The notes beneath the pieces are model-generated. The model searched no databases and was not told the origin of the DNA. It saw only the letters and a program-made list of their open reading frames with translations. This document shows, one piece after another, positions 22,882 to 34,589 of a stretch of DNA of 64,000 nucleotides. The first letter of the stretch is position 1; each line of letters starts with the position of its first letter. Made by a program: the position numbers and the translations under genes. Source of the stretch: Gongronella butleri (Eukaryota > Mucoromycota > Mucoromycetes > Mucorales > Cunninghamellaceae); the NCBI GenBank assembly GCA_025201375.1, contig JAIWZP010000026.1:248001-312000 (forward strand). Direction: 5' to 3'.

Positions 22882-22979
22882 AAAGCTCTCGCGCACTTCT
22901 TCATTTCTCTGCTCTCGCGTGACTGATGCGGATCCAGTGCACGCAATCCCTTTTCACAATGCCATCTTGTACATAAAAT

Positions 22980-22985
22980 AATAAA
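22980..22985 (+). terminator. AATAAA polyadenylation signal of the E2 gene
   Basis: AATAAA about 100 bp after the stop codon at 22881, within an A-rich stretch; the converging gene ends at 23070. Confidence 0.45.
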
Positions 22986-23069
22986 AACCCTTTGTTTCAC
23001 CACTTTTTTCAACGTCATATCCGAGAATACATGTAAATTGACTTGTTTTTATTGATTTTTTTCGTTTCA

Positions 23070-25739
23070 TCAAGCGGCAGTAAGGTTCGGGGCCGCATCG
23101 ACATAGTTTTCAAGAGACGTAAAGGTGATTAGCGGGAAATCGGCCTTGATCGTCGATGTCACTTGCCCAAGGGCATCCATGTATTCAAAGTGGACGGCTT
23201 CCGTGCGCTTGTTGCGCAGGAATTCGTCGTACCACGCTGCCGTGTTAACAAGTCCACGATCCGCCAGCGTCACTTCCTTTTGGTTGTCCTAAAACGAAAA
23301 AAAAAATAAGCAATCGGCCGCTAAATCGTGCTGCTTTGGACACCTACGTCGGTCATATACGAGCCGTCCGTCCACAGCTCTTGCTTGGTCATCAACAGCA
23401 TGAGATTGAGTGCATACGAATTGACAGATCTGGTAAAAATCAAATAAAACAGCAAAATAGTGAGTAAATGATGTAAAGCAAAACCCATTGACGTACGAAT
23501 TGGGCACCGGCACAATCGCCATTTGCTTCAGGAACTGTGGATGTAAAACAAACTTCCAAACTTCGCGGCCCGCCACAGAATTGCGCTGGAAAACAAACAA
23601 AAAAAAAAAACGTGTTAAGGTCCACTTGACGCGCTTTTCACACTTTCTTACCATGTTGATCGCGTTGACAATCATGTCCACAATCTCGGGATTCGCGACA
23701 ATGTTATCAATGTCTGTCGTCACGTAGCCCCCTGGATAAAAAAGGAAAAAAATCGAGGTTCAGATATGATTCAACAATGAAAACACATTTTTTACCTTGT
23801 CGCTTGGGGAAAGCCTCCATTGTAGGAATGATGGGTGCATTGGTGTACGCTCCAAACTCGTAAAAGGTATGGTCGTTGCTCTTGAGCATCGCCTCATTAA
23901 GCAGTTTCAATGAAGCCGGGTCTGAACGATCACACTATGAAATAAAAAATGAATGAGACACGGCGGTGGCGCAGCAATTGTGCCTTTTTTTTCGTACCAA
24001 ATGATACACCTTGATCATCTCCTCGGAGGGCTCGGGATTGGCTGGCCGTGCGTCAATGGCATATTGCACCAATGAGGCAAATGGAGTCGACCCGTGGACG
24101 AGAAAAGTGGCATTTGGGTCCTTGATCGCAGTATCGAGAATTGGCGGGAATTGGAGAGCATTGGACGCGAGCATCCAGTCGATCGCGGTCAAATCCGGGT
24201 TGCCCTTCCTGCGATCAATGCCGTCGGTGGTATTTGGCTCAATTCCCTTGACATACACAATGGCCGTGCGCTGATTCTTGGTCGGCGGTGTAGTCAGCAG
24301 CCCCGGGTACATGTTATCCGTTGCACACATCAGCACCAATTCCGTTGGACGCGATCTGTCATACACCAATGCCGCCTATTTCAATAAAACCGCACAATTG
24401 AGCGATTGACCCCCTATTTTTCGATCATTTACGCTTTACCAGTCCGTTGATGCGCAACCAATTTGCATATTGCGACCATTGCACCGAGTCCTTGGATCGT
24501 GTCATTGCCTGCGTGTTGCGTGCCATGTCCATTATGCAAAAATTGCCCTTGGACGCGACTTGGTGGAACATTTTGAACGGAATGTACCCAAGCACACTTG
24601 GCTGCTGCTCTTTCGACAGGTACGCTTTCCTATTGATCGAAATAAAAAGGCGACCAGTGCATTAGATTGTGCGTTTTCCTTTTCGCTTTTTTTTTTTTTT
24701 TGTCGTTTATGCCACTCACATATCATCGGTCAGGTTCCAGTCATCTTGGAGGCTCGATACGGTGATCTGCAGTTGCAATTCGTCGTTGACCTTGATGGCG
24801 CCCTGCCATTGCGGCTGTGGAGGCTCATCTATATCCATGGGCTCAGCGGTGTCGTTGGTGGTGGCGCCATTGGTTAATGAATGACTTGCTGGTACAGCAG
24901 ACGATGGCTCGGAGACAGCTGCTGGTGTGGTGCGCTGGATGGGCGTGCGTGAAGTAGGCGCATGACCCATGCTGGAAAGCAAATTGGGCAAAAACTCGTC
25001 TGGTTTGGCTGGATTTAAAACAAGACGCGGTCAATGGCTCATACGCGTCTTTTTTTTTTTTTTGGCTCCTCTTTTTCTTTTTCTTTGCGATAGGCTTACC
25101 AGCTGCAGTCGGAGAGGGCATATTTTTGAGGCTCGCAAACATGGATTTTTTTTTCACAGGTGCCGCCGGTCGGTTTGGCGTCAAAGCGAGAATGGGATCC
25201 TTGGCACTGCTGGAACCGCTGGAGCTGGTTGTTGGTCGTGACCCTGACGAAGCTGGCGCGGCAGAGACATGGGGTACAGCTGTTGTGGATGTAGACGCCG
25301 GTTTTGAAGCAGATTTCTGCGTCAATTTCGAGGATGACGCGCTTTGTGACGAAGACGCCGCTTTTGAGGATGATTTTGACGAGGATAAAGACGATTTCGA
25401 GGATGACGGCTTTGAGGATGACGACGAGGCTCTTGACGAATTGGTCGATTTTGAGGTCGATTTCGAGGAAAGCGCGGGTTTTGACGATGTCGTGGTAGAT
25501 TTTGCTGATGGTGCGCGTTTTGACGATGAAATGGGGGACGAACTGGACGATTTTTGCTTTTTATCAGGTGGGCGGCTGCTGTCGGTGTCCTCAGTGCTGC
25601 TGCTCTGGTCGTCATCGCCAAAAATAGCCTGTAAAAGCTTTGGATCGCTGGGTGGGCGCTTTTGTGAGGAAGAGGGCGCGTTTGAACTCGAAGCACGCGC
25701 GTTCGCACCAGGGGGAGGCGCGTCAAACAGAGCGCGCGA

Positions 25740-25773
<34 letters not shown>

Positions 25774-26294
25774 ATAGCTTTGCGTTTGGCCTTTGAATCT
25801 TTGGGTGTTGAGGTGGACGCGCGTGAGTGCGAATTGTCTGGCAACAGTGTCTGGCCCTGCAAAAGAACAGACTGGCTGAGGTGCTGCTCATTCATAGGCC
25901 GGTTGTGTAGCTCCTCGCCAGGCCCAAGGCCGATATTGGTGTAATATTGCCTCAATTTGTCGTTACAATGCAGATTGCTCTTTGGTTCCCAAGTGTTTTC
26001 ACTAAAGGAAAAAGTAAAGAAAGATAAAAATGAGATGCGTCGCACATAAGCCAAGGAAAAGCAAGCGCAAGGGGGTAAAAGAGAGTGACTCTATTGGCAA
26101 GAACGAAAAGAAGGGGGTAAAATGTGAGCCACGCGATAAAAAAGTTATTATGAAAGACAAAATAAAACATACCACCTTTCGGGATAGTTCTTCCACTTGA
26201 TCAAGAAGATCACAGAGCCGTCATCGGCATAGCCATGGCGTCTAATAACCTCCACCTCAAACAGGTTCTCCTCATCGGACGACGAAGAGCTCAT
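23070..26294 (-). CDS. Chromodomain protein with Ser/Asp-rich linker and SPOC-like C-terminal half (Chp1-like), about 828 aa
   Basis: Likely reader of H3K9 methylation in heterochromatin. Exons (minus): 26294-26176, 26001-25100, 25008-24720, 24629-24440, 24375-23998, 23934-23796, 23731-23652, 23585-23497, 23429-23348, 23288-23070. The N-terminus is a canonical chromodomain, LFEVEVIRRHGY...IFLIKWKNYPE..ENTWEP, with candidate cage residues Phe12, Trp34 and Tyr37. Residues ~75-340 are low complexity: an 11-Asp run then a long Ser/Lys-rich stretch. From ~408 (WQGAIKVNDELQLQITVSSL, later LGYIPFKMFHQVA) the sequence resembles a SPOC domain. The last ~250 residues contain GGYVTTDIDNIV and VWKFVLHPQF, a module I cannot name with certainty. 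Chromodomain plus SPOC plus a further C-terminal domain is the layout of S. pombe Chp1 of the RITS complex, so that is my best guess. The first donor is uncertain by 3 bp (26176 or 26173). Confidence 0.8.
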
Positions 26295-26416
26295 TCTAGC
26301 AAGGAAGCAGCAATAATAAAAAAAAAAAAAAGCGGGGAGAAGACGCTCAAAAAGAAATTGTAGGAACTCCGACACATGTTGGGGGGTTTTAAATGCCAAA
26401 TGCCAATTTTTAATTT

Positions 26417-27678
26417 TTATGCAGCGTGATGCTGCGCAAAGAACGATTTTCCTAGCTCATAACTACTGATCATGATGCCACACGACGGAGCAACCTTGGC
26501 CAGGCGAGGACCAAGGCCGCGGAACAGCCCGCTCACGCCTTCTTGCTTGTAAACAGCGCGTAAAATGCCCATCATCCGCCGGTCCTTCAGCGTGCCTTCA
26601 TCCACCTGCCGTTTTGTCTTTGCAAGATCAAAAGGCGTCGTCAGGGCAGCAGCCATCTTGAAAACAAGCACAAAAAAAACGTGTCAGTGGCATGTTTTTG
26701 TTCGGTTTTTTCCCCCCCTATTTTTCATATTTTTCATTTTTTTGCGTTTTACCATGCCAGAGAGCACGCCAGAAAAGAATGAAACCTGCAATGGATGCCA
26801 TTGTGGATTGATCACCGAAAGACGCTGCTTGGCCTGCTCGTAGCCCATCCAATATAGCGCAGAGAATGGCACATCGCGCCATAATGTCGGTGGCAAGCCA
26901 TGCCACAGTGTCAGCCATCCGGATTGCCGCACCATGTTTTGCACACCTTGCAGCACATCTATGGAGAGCACAATGAGGGTCAATTGAGAAAAAAAAAAGA
27001 TGAAACTTACATTTATAATCGTGAACACCCGTAGCCGATTGCAATCGCGTGCGGAACAACTCAATTGGCGCAATGGTCGCAACGGCAATGGTGCGCGCCA
27101 CAGCACCAGCGACCAGGGGCGAGTAATCGTGGTCGGAATCGCTGGTATACGGGCGAATGGTGTCTCGCAAATGGTCGTAACCGACAAAATAGATCATATT
27201 CGCTGGAATTGACATCACCAAGACGGGTGACAGGCCTTTCCACAGCGCCGCCGCGCCCTCGTGCCGCAGAATCTTGTACAATCCATCCTAAAAATATACA
27301 AAAAAAGACGTTGAGCAAGGGCCAGCCCAACAAAAACAAAAAAAAGGGGAAAGGGGGACTCACCAAGGTGCCTCGCAGCACAAATGGCTGGCGGGTATAG
27401 CCAAGAGCGCACTCGTGTAGAGCAGCAATGTTCTTTGGTGTGCGCATGGTCCGCCTGCTGCCGCTGTTGTGTGTAATAGGGTGCGTCCAGTTGCAAAAAG
27501 CTGGTTTTGGCGTCGTTGTCGACAGCTGGCAGCACAAAGTTGAACTGCTGTGCTGCTGCTGAGTCTGCATGCGGAATTTCACCACGTCCATGGGCGTCAT
27601 AAGCAGTGACGTCACAAGCGACCCTGCTAGCGCTGAAGCTAGCTTTTCTGTCGACGTTGTGCTCGCTTCTTGTGCCAT
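26417..27678 (-). CDS. MTM1: Mitochondrial carrier, Mtm1/SLC25A39-40 type (345 aa)
   Basis: Inner-membrane carrier; this clade is linked to mitochondrial glutathione import and manganese/iron homeostasis. Exons (minus): 27678-27364, 27287-27011, 26958-26753, 26656-26417 (TAA). The three carrier repeats are complete, each with the PxD/ExxK/R signature: PMDVVKFRMQ, PIELFRTRLQ and PFDLAKTKRQ. Each is followed by an aromatic/Gly block (ALWKGLSPVLVMSIPANMIYF, TLWHGLPPTLWRDVPFSALYW, GLFRGLGPRLAKVAPSCGIM). The first matrix loop (residues ~40-95) is expanded, with CCQLST, as expected for the SLC25A39/40 group, where cysteines in this loop matter. The DVPFSALYW motif is also typical of the clade. The neighbour on the left is the chromodomain gene, divergent only in function; both are on the minus strand, 122 bp apart. 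Confidence 0.93.
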
Positions 27679-28479
27679 GAGGGGTCAAAAGGGAAAGAAA
27701 AAGACGTCTTAAAAAAAAAAGTGAGATGTTGCCATTTTGCATCATATCGGGCCGGCCGGATGACCAATCAATTCACCCGCCGGACCCAAATTTGTGCCAT
27801 TGATGCGTCACAGGCTTTGCACGACAGCCCCGCCGCTCCGGCTCCTTCCTTTCCTTTGTGCGCCTTTTCACGTCATGAAATGCCATATCGGGATGCTCTC
27901 GGCCGGTCCGAAATCTCGACCTTTTGGAGACCCAAAGCTCATTTTACAGCGCTTCTCAAGCGTGCCTTGATATTTTTTCTATTACTTCATATATGAAACA
28001 GACTCGGGCGCAGCAATGACCCCCCTGCAGAGACTTGCAGAACGCGTAAAACAATAAATCCGTTCGTCGGTTGAAGCGCGCGCATTTTTAATATAGTGAA
28101 AAAGCACGCACATTTTGACTATTTTTCATTCAATGGGCATATGGCATGCATTTTCCGCGACATTATTGATAACATCGGATAGCCGAGATGTCAGAGCATC
28201 AAAAAAATGCTCGCCAGGTGCACACAAGGCAGATCCATATAGGCGAGAATATCATCAACTCTAGTTAAATTATTTTTTTGCTCGATATTGTCTGAACTGT
28301 TGAGCGTCAGATATGCTGCATGTAATGTGGGTTTCTGTTGGTCGCTAGTTGTGCAAAAAGTAAAGAATTAAAATAGACATCGACCGAGTGTGTTTCGAGG
28401 AATCGCGATTTGACCCTTTTTTTTTGTAGTATCTTGATCGCCTTTCAAAGAATTGACAACCAACAAGGGGTGATGCCCT
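27679..28479. other. Intergenic, 800 bp, no gene recognised
   Basis: Upstream region of the carrier gene, including a GGGCCGGCCGG palindrome-like GC patch near 27748, followed by AT-rich sequence leading into repeat R1 copy C. Confidence 0.5.
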
Positions 28480-29520
28480 TTGAGCCGGCGATTCAGGGCC
28501 TGCTCGATCGAATAAGCTTTTTACCGGCTCACTGCATCCAGTAGTTGGCGATCTGAAGCGATTTTCGAAAACGCCGAATTTTCCAAGGGAGTCAATCGAG
28601 GATTTGAAAAGTGAAAAATCTAGGTCCTTGGATCGCCACGCCATTTAACCACATAGTGTACTCATCACATTCACCGACAAAAACGAAATAAAAACCGGGA
28701 GTATATCTACTGGGTATCGCGCAAAAAGCAATTTGCTTCATATTTTCGTCACCAGGCTATCTCGACGAAAACTGGCAGCAGACCCTTGAAACGCGGACCA
28801 CAAGAAAGAGCACGGTCTGTTGCGCACGCGGATATCAATGATCAATGCAAAAAACAAGTTCCAGACAGAATTGACGGGACCAACCCATTTGCGGGCAAAC
28901 TTTGACACGTGAAAAACCGCGTCAGACATCGAGTTACGCGCGCCTGTTTTTATCAATTCCACGCATTTGGAGTGTCGCTTGTTAATAAACGTGTCAGCGC
29001 GGGTCCATGGACGCGTTTTCCTGGTGCAAATCGCGCGTAAAGTAAAAACAAAAAATGCTGATTGCTCGACAGCGAACAATTGGACTTGTTTGCAATTCTT
29101 GTGGTTTCTCCCTCCCGTCCATCATGTGCGGAATTTTGGAGCAATCCTGAGGACCCATTTTTTCGATTTTGGTTTGGACGACCGCCGCAGCGAATTTTTG
29201 ATTTGCGTTTCCGGTGCCATGGTGAAATTTTTGCGGCTCTAATTTGAGTCCCCCTCTATGTTCCAGCTGGGACGTATGCTTTGCGACGCGTTTTCGGGAT
29301 CTACAATGCCATTTTGGTTCTTCCTACTGATTTGCTGTTAAAAACGTGTTTTAAGCATGTTATTCCTAGGGATCTGGTCCAATTGCCCTCAAATTTTTAT
29401 CCAGGTGCAAAGGGGACCAAGACTTTGATCATTTCAACTATTTTTGGCAGACGACACTTGCTTCTCGTAATCTTATGCCTTTTCGAGTAAAATCAGGGCT
29501 GAATCGATCATGGCAGCGAC
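28480..29520 (+). repeat. Dispersed repeat family R1, copy C (most complete)
   Basis: Continuous copy that matches both 48620-48990 (block AGGTCCTTGGATCGCCACGC near 28622, compare 48760) and 50690-51250 (block ACACGTGAAAAACCGCGTC near 28905, compare 50798). It therefore gives the unbroken order of an element that is split at 48-51 kb. The reverse complement matches copies A and D. It has no intact open frame. Confidence 0.65.
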
Positions 29521-30211
29521 ATAACTCGTTGAAATGGATGAATGACCTTATCACATGGCAAGCGCTTGCTCCTTTTCGTCTCACTCGTTCACTTGGAGAC
29601 ATAATATGCATTGGATAATATGGTTGCGCCCAGAAAAAGGCAGAATCATGGTTTAATTCCTGAATTCATCCCTCCATTTATAAAGCATACCACAAGACGG
29701 GTTTGTGGGAATGATTCCAAATTCTCAACAAATGGTGGGGCGCTACAAAGAGCCAAAGAATTACTAGTTTTTGCCTAACTTGATTAACTCCTGTTCCTGA
29801 ATTATGACTTTCAAGTAAAATTTGGATCAAAGAATCACACTTGATCACGTAGATGTATAATAAAACGACTGTCAAGCAGATCATTGTTGAAAAAATCGCG
29901 ATAAAAGGAATTCATAGAAAGATGTCGCCGGAAAAAAATTAAGGAGGGACGAGGGTACGACGAGGGTACGAAAAAAAGCTAATTCTAGCCGCGATTTACT
30001 TATTTTCCCTCGTTATGTGAGCATTCAAAGTAAGGACTTCGCATACCCCAAACTCAGGGGCGTTTCCACTTGCTAAATTGACTCTCCGTTTCCTCTTTTA
30101 GGTCATGGACGCGTCTTTTAGGTTATGGACGCGTCGTGTATTGCTCTCTGTGAGGTCTTGCAGCATTTTTCACCATCTTGCAGGTTTGAATGGAATGTTT
30201 TTTATTCATAT
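29521..30211. other. Intergenic, no gene recognised
   Basis: AT-rich spacer downstream of the first seven-TM gene. It contains short direct repeats (ACGAGGGTACGACGAGGGTACG near 29950; AGGTCATGGACGCGTCTTTT/AGGTTATGGACGCGTCGT near 30101). Confidence 0.5.
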
Positions 30212-31213
30212 TCATGGAATTTCTGTCTTGGGTGCCACATTGGGTGTGGGAGAATCCGATTCAACTTTGGGCATGGGTGGCAAGGGTCTCTGGAACCTGT
30301 CTTCCGTCAGAGGAGGTGCTTGATAGCCATAGGGATAAGTCATGTAGCCGTGGCCGCTGTAATTCAGTTGCTCAAGCTTCCATTTCCATTGTGGCACAAA
30401 GAAAACAGCAATTATGGCGGCGAGGCACGGGCAAATGGCAAAGAACACGGCAGATAGCGCCTGAGAGATCTGAAGTCTGTTTTCCAACGATAGATTAGTC
30501 GAATTGTCGTACATTGTCCAAGGGTAAATGATATAGAGTGTCTGAAAAATACAATACAATACATAAGTAGCTCTATAAGAGGACGCATACTTGGCACAAA
30601 AATAAATATATGACAAAGGATATATTAAAAAGAGGCCGTTGTCAATTATTGGAAGTATTTTCCGCAACAAGTAGAACAGCTGGTAGCCCTGACCGTAGGC
30701 CAGACCGGCACTGGCTAAATAGATGATAGGTGGGATTGCTGTGAGAATCACAAAGGCGTAGTCAATGATGACAAGCCAGCCCACGACAGAGCGATATAAC
30801 GTTTGGCTTGTGGCAATTAGGCAAAAGTGCACTATGACAGCTGGAATCACGCTCATTCCCACGTCAAAAAGGTATAGGAAAATGACTTGTGGATAAAAAT
30901 AGTCCCGATACATATTTCTGCCCTTTGTCGGATTTTCCATCACAGGCAGATCGAAAATAGAGATCAAGTACATGCCTCGGGAAATGATGCCAAACACACA
31001 TGTCGCCGCCAAAACTATATAAATCGTGCGCTTGGCGGGCTGAGACTTGAATTGAGACAGCTTCCACAGGGCCAAGCAAAAAACGATGAAGAGCACACCC
31101 ATTGTCAATGGAAAGAACACTTCGCCTGCAAGTGACATAAACGCAGTAGGTAATAGCAAGAACATGTGAAGTGACGCAGCGGGGGGGGGGAAGATGGGAA
31201 GAAAGGCAATCAT
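30212..31213 (-). CDS. Seven-TM protein of a local paralogous family, member 1 (333 aa), intronless
   Basis: Function unknown. ATG at 31213, TGA at 30214-30212. Seven hydrophobic spans are visible, in order: LTMGVLFIVFCLALW, RTIYIVLAATCVFGIISR, VGMSVIPAVIVHFCLIA, GWLVIIDYAFVILTAIPPII, IDNGLFLIYPLSYIYFC, ATYVLYCIFQTLYIIY and LSAVFFAICPCLAAIIAVFFV. A hydrophilic tail follows, ending PLPPMPKVESDSPTPNVAPK and then TEIP. It shares with members 2 and 3 the motifs AKRT-Y-(18)-RG, IPA-IVHFCLIAT, GWLV, CPC-AA--AVF--P-WKW and RPLP--P...PKxE. The layout resembles a GPCR or small-molecule sensor, but no known family signature is seen. The region before TM1 (Pro-rich) contains an acceptor-like CACTTGCAG at about 31128, so the true start could be further downstream (FMSLAGEV) or in another exon. 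Confidence 0.72.
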   Translation of the reverse strand: MIAFLPIFPPPAASLHMFLLLPTAFMSLAGEVFFPLTMGVLFIVFCLALWKLSQFKSQPAKRTIYIVLAATCVFGIISRGMYLISIFDLPVMENPTKGRNMYRDYFYPQVIFLYLFDVGMSVIPAVIVHFCLIATSQTLYRSVVGWLVIIDYAFVILTAIPPIIYLASAGLAYGQGYQLFYLLRKILPIIDNGLFLIYPLSYIYFCAKYASSYRATYVLYCIFQTLYIIYPWTMYDNSTNLSLENRLQISQALSAVFFAICPCLAAIIAVFFVPQWKWKLEQLNYSGHGYMTYPYGYQAPPLTEDRFQRPLPPMPKVESDSPTPNVAPKTEIP

Positions 31214-31598
31214 TGAGAACACAATTTTTCCAGACCGTCATTCTTTGTTTTGGCGTGACACAAGTTGGGGCTGTGCTCGTGCACACAACACAGCCATCAG
31301 TTGCTGATTTCACAAAAATCGCGTGAAAAATAGCATTGCCACTCTTCATGTATCAACAACGCGCCTGTTTAATATACTTGAGCTTCTTAAAACGAGAAAA
31401 AGAAAAAGAAAAAAAATACAAACTTTGAAGCATGCAATTGCACTGATAGATCCAGGCACAGTTTCATTTGACTGACTCAGCCCACGCCACATGGCTTGTG
31501 TAATGTGATACAGACCTATTTTTCTGCATTTTTGTAGGATTGTTCGCCAACTTTCACTCCCCGCCGCATGTTCTCGTTTACTGTCATGTGTTTATTTT
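31214..31598. other. Spacer between two seven-TM paralogues
   Basis: 385 bp of upstream sequence for member 1. It has a G10 run at 31181-31190 just inside the coding side and a TATATTAAAC-type element about 150 bp upstream on the minus strand. No other gene is seen. Confidence 0.4.
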
Positions 31599-32531
31599 TT
31601 ATGCGATTTCTGTCTTGGGGGCCATGTCTGGAGTGGCAGGCAGCGGTCTCTCCAGTTTATCAACCAGAAGCGACGGTTCCTGATGAGTGTGAGGCGGCAC
31701 AAAGTATCCATTGGCTGCTGCAGGAGGCGGATGACTGTTGTACGCTTGAAGGGTAAGCTGCCACTTCCAGTTGGGCACGCAAATCACGGCAAAAGTGGCG
31801 GCCACGCAGGGAAAGATACAGAAAAATACACAAAAAAGAGCCAAATTCTTGTCAAATACAAGCTCGGTGTAGCTGATGCCCTTGGGGGTAAAGGAGGCAA
31901 ATGGGTAGATGATGTACAACGCCTGGAACAGGCAGAATAAGATAAATGTGACTCCGTAAGACGCAGCATACTTGACACAATAAAAAATGTATGTGAGAGG
32001 ATAAAACAAAAAGAGGCCATTGCACAGCATTGTAAGAATAAACACAATCCGGCTCAGCGCCAATGGCATAACCAAGTAAGCAATGGCCGGTCCAAGCGTC
32101 GCCAATGCAAAGAAATACGAAAGCAGCACCAACCAACCTGAAGCGGATTGAACCATCGATTGATCGGTCGCAATCAAGCAAAAATGCACGACAAGGGCCG
32201 GAATGACGCTCATGCACGCGTCAAAGACGTGCTCGAAAAGCACGCGCGGGTACACGTAATCAAAATACGCGTCAATGCCAATATATTCGTGTCTGTTTCC
32301 ACCAGTCACCGGCAAGCCAAATGCAGGGATCAGAAGAGTGCCACGGTGCACAATGCCAAAAGCACAAGTGGCAGCCAGCAAGAGATAAATGGTTCGTTTG
32401 GCGCGCATGTTTTTGAACTGGTACACCTTCCTAAGCGCCAAACAAAAGATGATAAATAGCCACACCATTGTCAATGGTAATAACGCCATTGTCGCCTTTG
32501 TAAAAATCACTGGATCAGGGAGAACAAGCAT
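31599..32531 (-). CDS. Seven-TM protein of a local paralogous family, member 2 (310 aa), intronless
   Basis: ATG 32531, TAA 31601-31599. Alignable end to end with member 1, 385 bp away in tandem: LPLTMVWLFIIFCLALRKVY, AKRTIYLLLAATCAFGIVHR, CMSVIPALVVHFCLIATDQS, GWLVLLSYFFALATLGPAIA, LCNGLFLFYPLTYIFYCVKY, TFILFCLFQALYIIYPF and FCIFPCVAATFAVICVPNWKW. The tail has Pro/Ala-rich text, then RPLPATPDMAPKTEIA, nearly the same ending as member 1. The CPC motif of the other members reads FPC here. The conserved short C-terminus suggests a binding site for a cytosolic partner (inference). A TATA box (32592-32585) supports this start. Confidence 0.78.
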   Translation of the reverse strand: MLVLPDPVIFTKATMALLPLTMVWLFIIFCLALRKVYQFKNMRAKRTIYLLLAATCAFGIVHRGTLLIPAFGLPVTGGNRHEYIGIDAYFDYVYPRVLFEHVFDACMSVIPALVVHFCLIATDQSMVQSASGWLVLLSYFFALATLGPAIAYLVMPLALSRIVFILTMLCNGLFLFYPLTYIFYCVKYAASYGVTFILFCLFQALYIIYPFASFTPKGISYTELVFDKNLALFCVFFCIFPCVAATFAVICVPNWKWQLTLQAYNSHPPPAAANGYFVPPHTHQEPSLLVDKLERPLPATPDMAPKTEIA

Positions 32532-32584
32532 GGAGGAGGTGAGGGCACAATTTTTTTTTGCACAATGTTCAATGCATGGCTCCC

Positions 32585-32592
32585 TTTTTATA
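32585..32592 (-). promoter_or_regulatory. TATA box of seven-TM member 2
   Basis: Reads TATAAAAA on the minus strand, 54 bp upstream of the ATG at 32531, the same spacing as in the small secreted protein gene. Confidence 0.55.
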
Positions 32593-32647
32593 GCATTTCT
32601 TTAATTCTGGCATCAAAAGGTTACACGAACTACGACGACGTGGCGCC

Positions 32648-32675
32648 AAAAAAAAAAAAAAAAAAAAAAAAAAAA
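32648..32675. repeat. A28 homopolymer run
   Basis: 28 consecutive A in the promoter-side flank of seven-TM member 2. Comparable runs lie at 361-395 (T), 17210-17241 (T), 46419-46445 (A), 48247-48272 (A) and 63361-63385 (T). Confidence 0.85.
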
Positions 32676-33059
32676 GCGGAGTCATCGCATTGCGTTTATG
32701 CGAAAAAAGTAGCTGGGCCGCAGCGGTCTTTGAGCGCGCGAACGATTTGTCGGATCCTCTGGATGTTTTTTTTTCTTTACGACAGCCTCAAAATGACAAA
32801 TTTTGTTTGGTCGGCTCAAACGCTTGTTTTTCGTTGCATCGTGTATGATGTGATAGCCATTTCCCCGGCGTGGTTCTTTCAAATATCTTTGAGTGATGTT
32901 GAGATCCATCGGCTGCTGTTGTCGTAAAAATTGCAACTGTATCAAGTGCTTATTATCAATTTACTTGACAGATTTTCACAAACCAAGAATTTGCCACCGC
33001 AAATCATAGTTGGATTGCCTCCAATGCCTTGCATTAGCCTATCTCGGGGCGTCTTGTTT

Positions 33060-33540
33060 CAACCAGGTAGTGAAAGCTAGAGGTCTGCTGGATGGCTGTG
33101 CAGATGAATTCAAAACTTCCACAATTTCACAAATCTAGCGCGAGCTTGAAGAATTGTTCTTTAATCGTGACGTGACTTGCACTGATCGAATGAGACGACC
33201 TCGTGCGCCATTTCTGGAATGTTTGTTTGCCCGATGCGTAACTTTTGTATGCTTGTGAAATCCGTTCAAACATGTCAAAGATTTTCAATCTCGGTGTTTT
33301 CAGCAACAGACAAGACGACGGATAGCACATCTAACATGTCAAAGACATCTGTTGAATCTCTATTGAATGAGACCAGTTGCACCAGTAATTATCTAAAACT
33401 TGCAAAGAAAATACATTTTTTCAACAAACTTTTTTAATGGAGATTTGCTTGACAATGGTCTAGTCAACCTGTGATTTTCTTCCAGATTTACTAACAAGCA
33501 GGAGGGCAAAGCATCTAATGGGACGACTTGTAACGAGCGG
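33060..33540 (+). repeat. Dispersed repeat family R2, copy b (partial)
   Basis: Blocks GAATGTTTGTTTGCCCGATG, GAATCTCTATTGAATGAGACCAG and GGAGATTTGCTTGACAATGG align in order with 13640-14040, 35540-35760 and 52240-52610. It joins R1 copy D directly on its right side. Confidence 0.6.
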
Positions 33541-34350
33541 GATGCGCGCCAAGCGCAAATAAAAAAATGGCCATCTCAGAGCTCCAAAATCAAAATCGAA
33601 AAAATACGTCTCCAGAATTCCTCCAAACTTGCACACAAGAGGCAGCGCAGGGAGAAACCACGAACCATGCCAAAAAAGAGTGAGGTTGGCCTGCTGGTTG
33701 GCAAACAATTCGTGATTTTGGAATAAACTCTGCCGACGAATAGCATGTAGGAACGCGCCCTTGAAGCCGCATCGATGCGTCCACTAGCAAGACACGATCC
33801 AGGTGCATGGATTTGACATGAAACAGGCGCGCTTAAATCAAAGTCTGACGCGGTTTTTCACCCGTCCAAGTTTCCCCGCAAACGGGTTGGTTGCATCGAT
33901 TCTGGGTGGAACTCGTTTTTTGAAGTGATCATCAATGGTCACGTACGTAGCAGATTGTGCTCTTTTTAATGAGATGCGTTTTGGGGATGTGCGGTCAGTC
34001 TTTGTCAAGATAGCCTTGTAGCGAAAATTCGAAGCCGGTTGCACTTTACGCGCAAACCAGTCAATACAGTCTTGGGTATTATTGCATTTTCATTGGTAAA
34101 TGGATACATTCTACCATGCGGTTGAATATCGCGGCAACAACCCGAGGACCTAATTTTTACCGTTTTGAAATCCATGACTGTACCCCTTGGAAAATCAGCG
34201 GAAAATCGTGCTTTTTTCATTTTGACATGGATCGCCATCGAGTGCTTTCAACTTCAAGAAACTTTAGCATGTGGGCATTTTGCCCTTTGTCTTTTCAGAA
34301 CAAGAGTAAAAATCCAGAGTCGATTTGGCCGTTGACGAGAAAATCGACAT
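33541..34350 (-). repeat. Dispersed repeat family R1, copy D
   Basis: Same orientation as copy A. Shares the CGTCTCCAGAAT...CCAAACTTGCACACA block and the GGACCTAATTTTTACC...CATGACTGTACCCC block. Short translated similarity to copies A and C in one frame (VCKFG-ILET motif) is probably a nucleotide-level echo, because flanking frames do not hold. Confidence 0.6.
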
Positions 34351-34589
34351 TACTCCGTAAATTCACAATTTTGTCTCTGGCACGTCATGCTGCTATTCGA
34401 CCACACTCAAAACTTGTAAGTGGCAAGAGATATGCAAGGGTGTCATTTTGTCTCTGCCCGGCGATACCGATGCACAACGTTTTCACACTTGCAACGCCCG
34501 ATCAAATATTTCAGCCTCATTTTTCTCGGCAATGGACAAAAAAAGGATAGAGTACTGCTGTGATAATAGATGTAGAATTCGATTTTCTG

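Noticed and set aside
25126..25944. 272-aa Asp/Glu/Phe-rich plus-strand frame
   Set aside because: Complement of the Ser/Lys-rich linker of the chromodomain protein.
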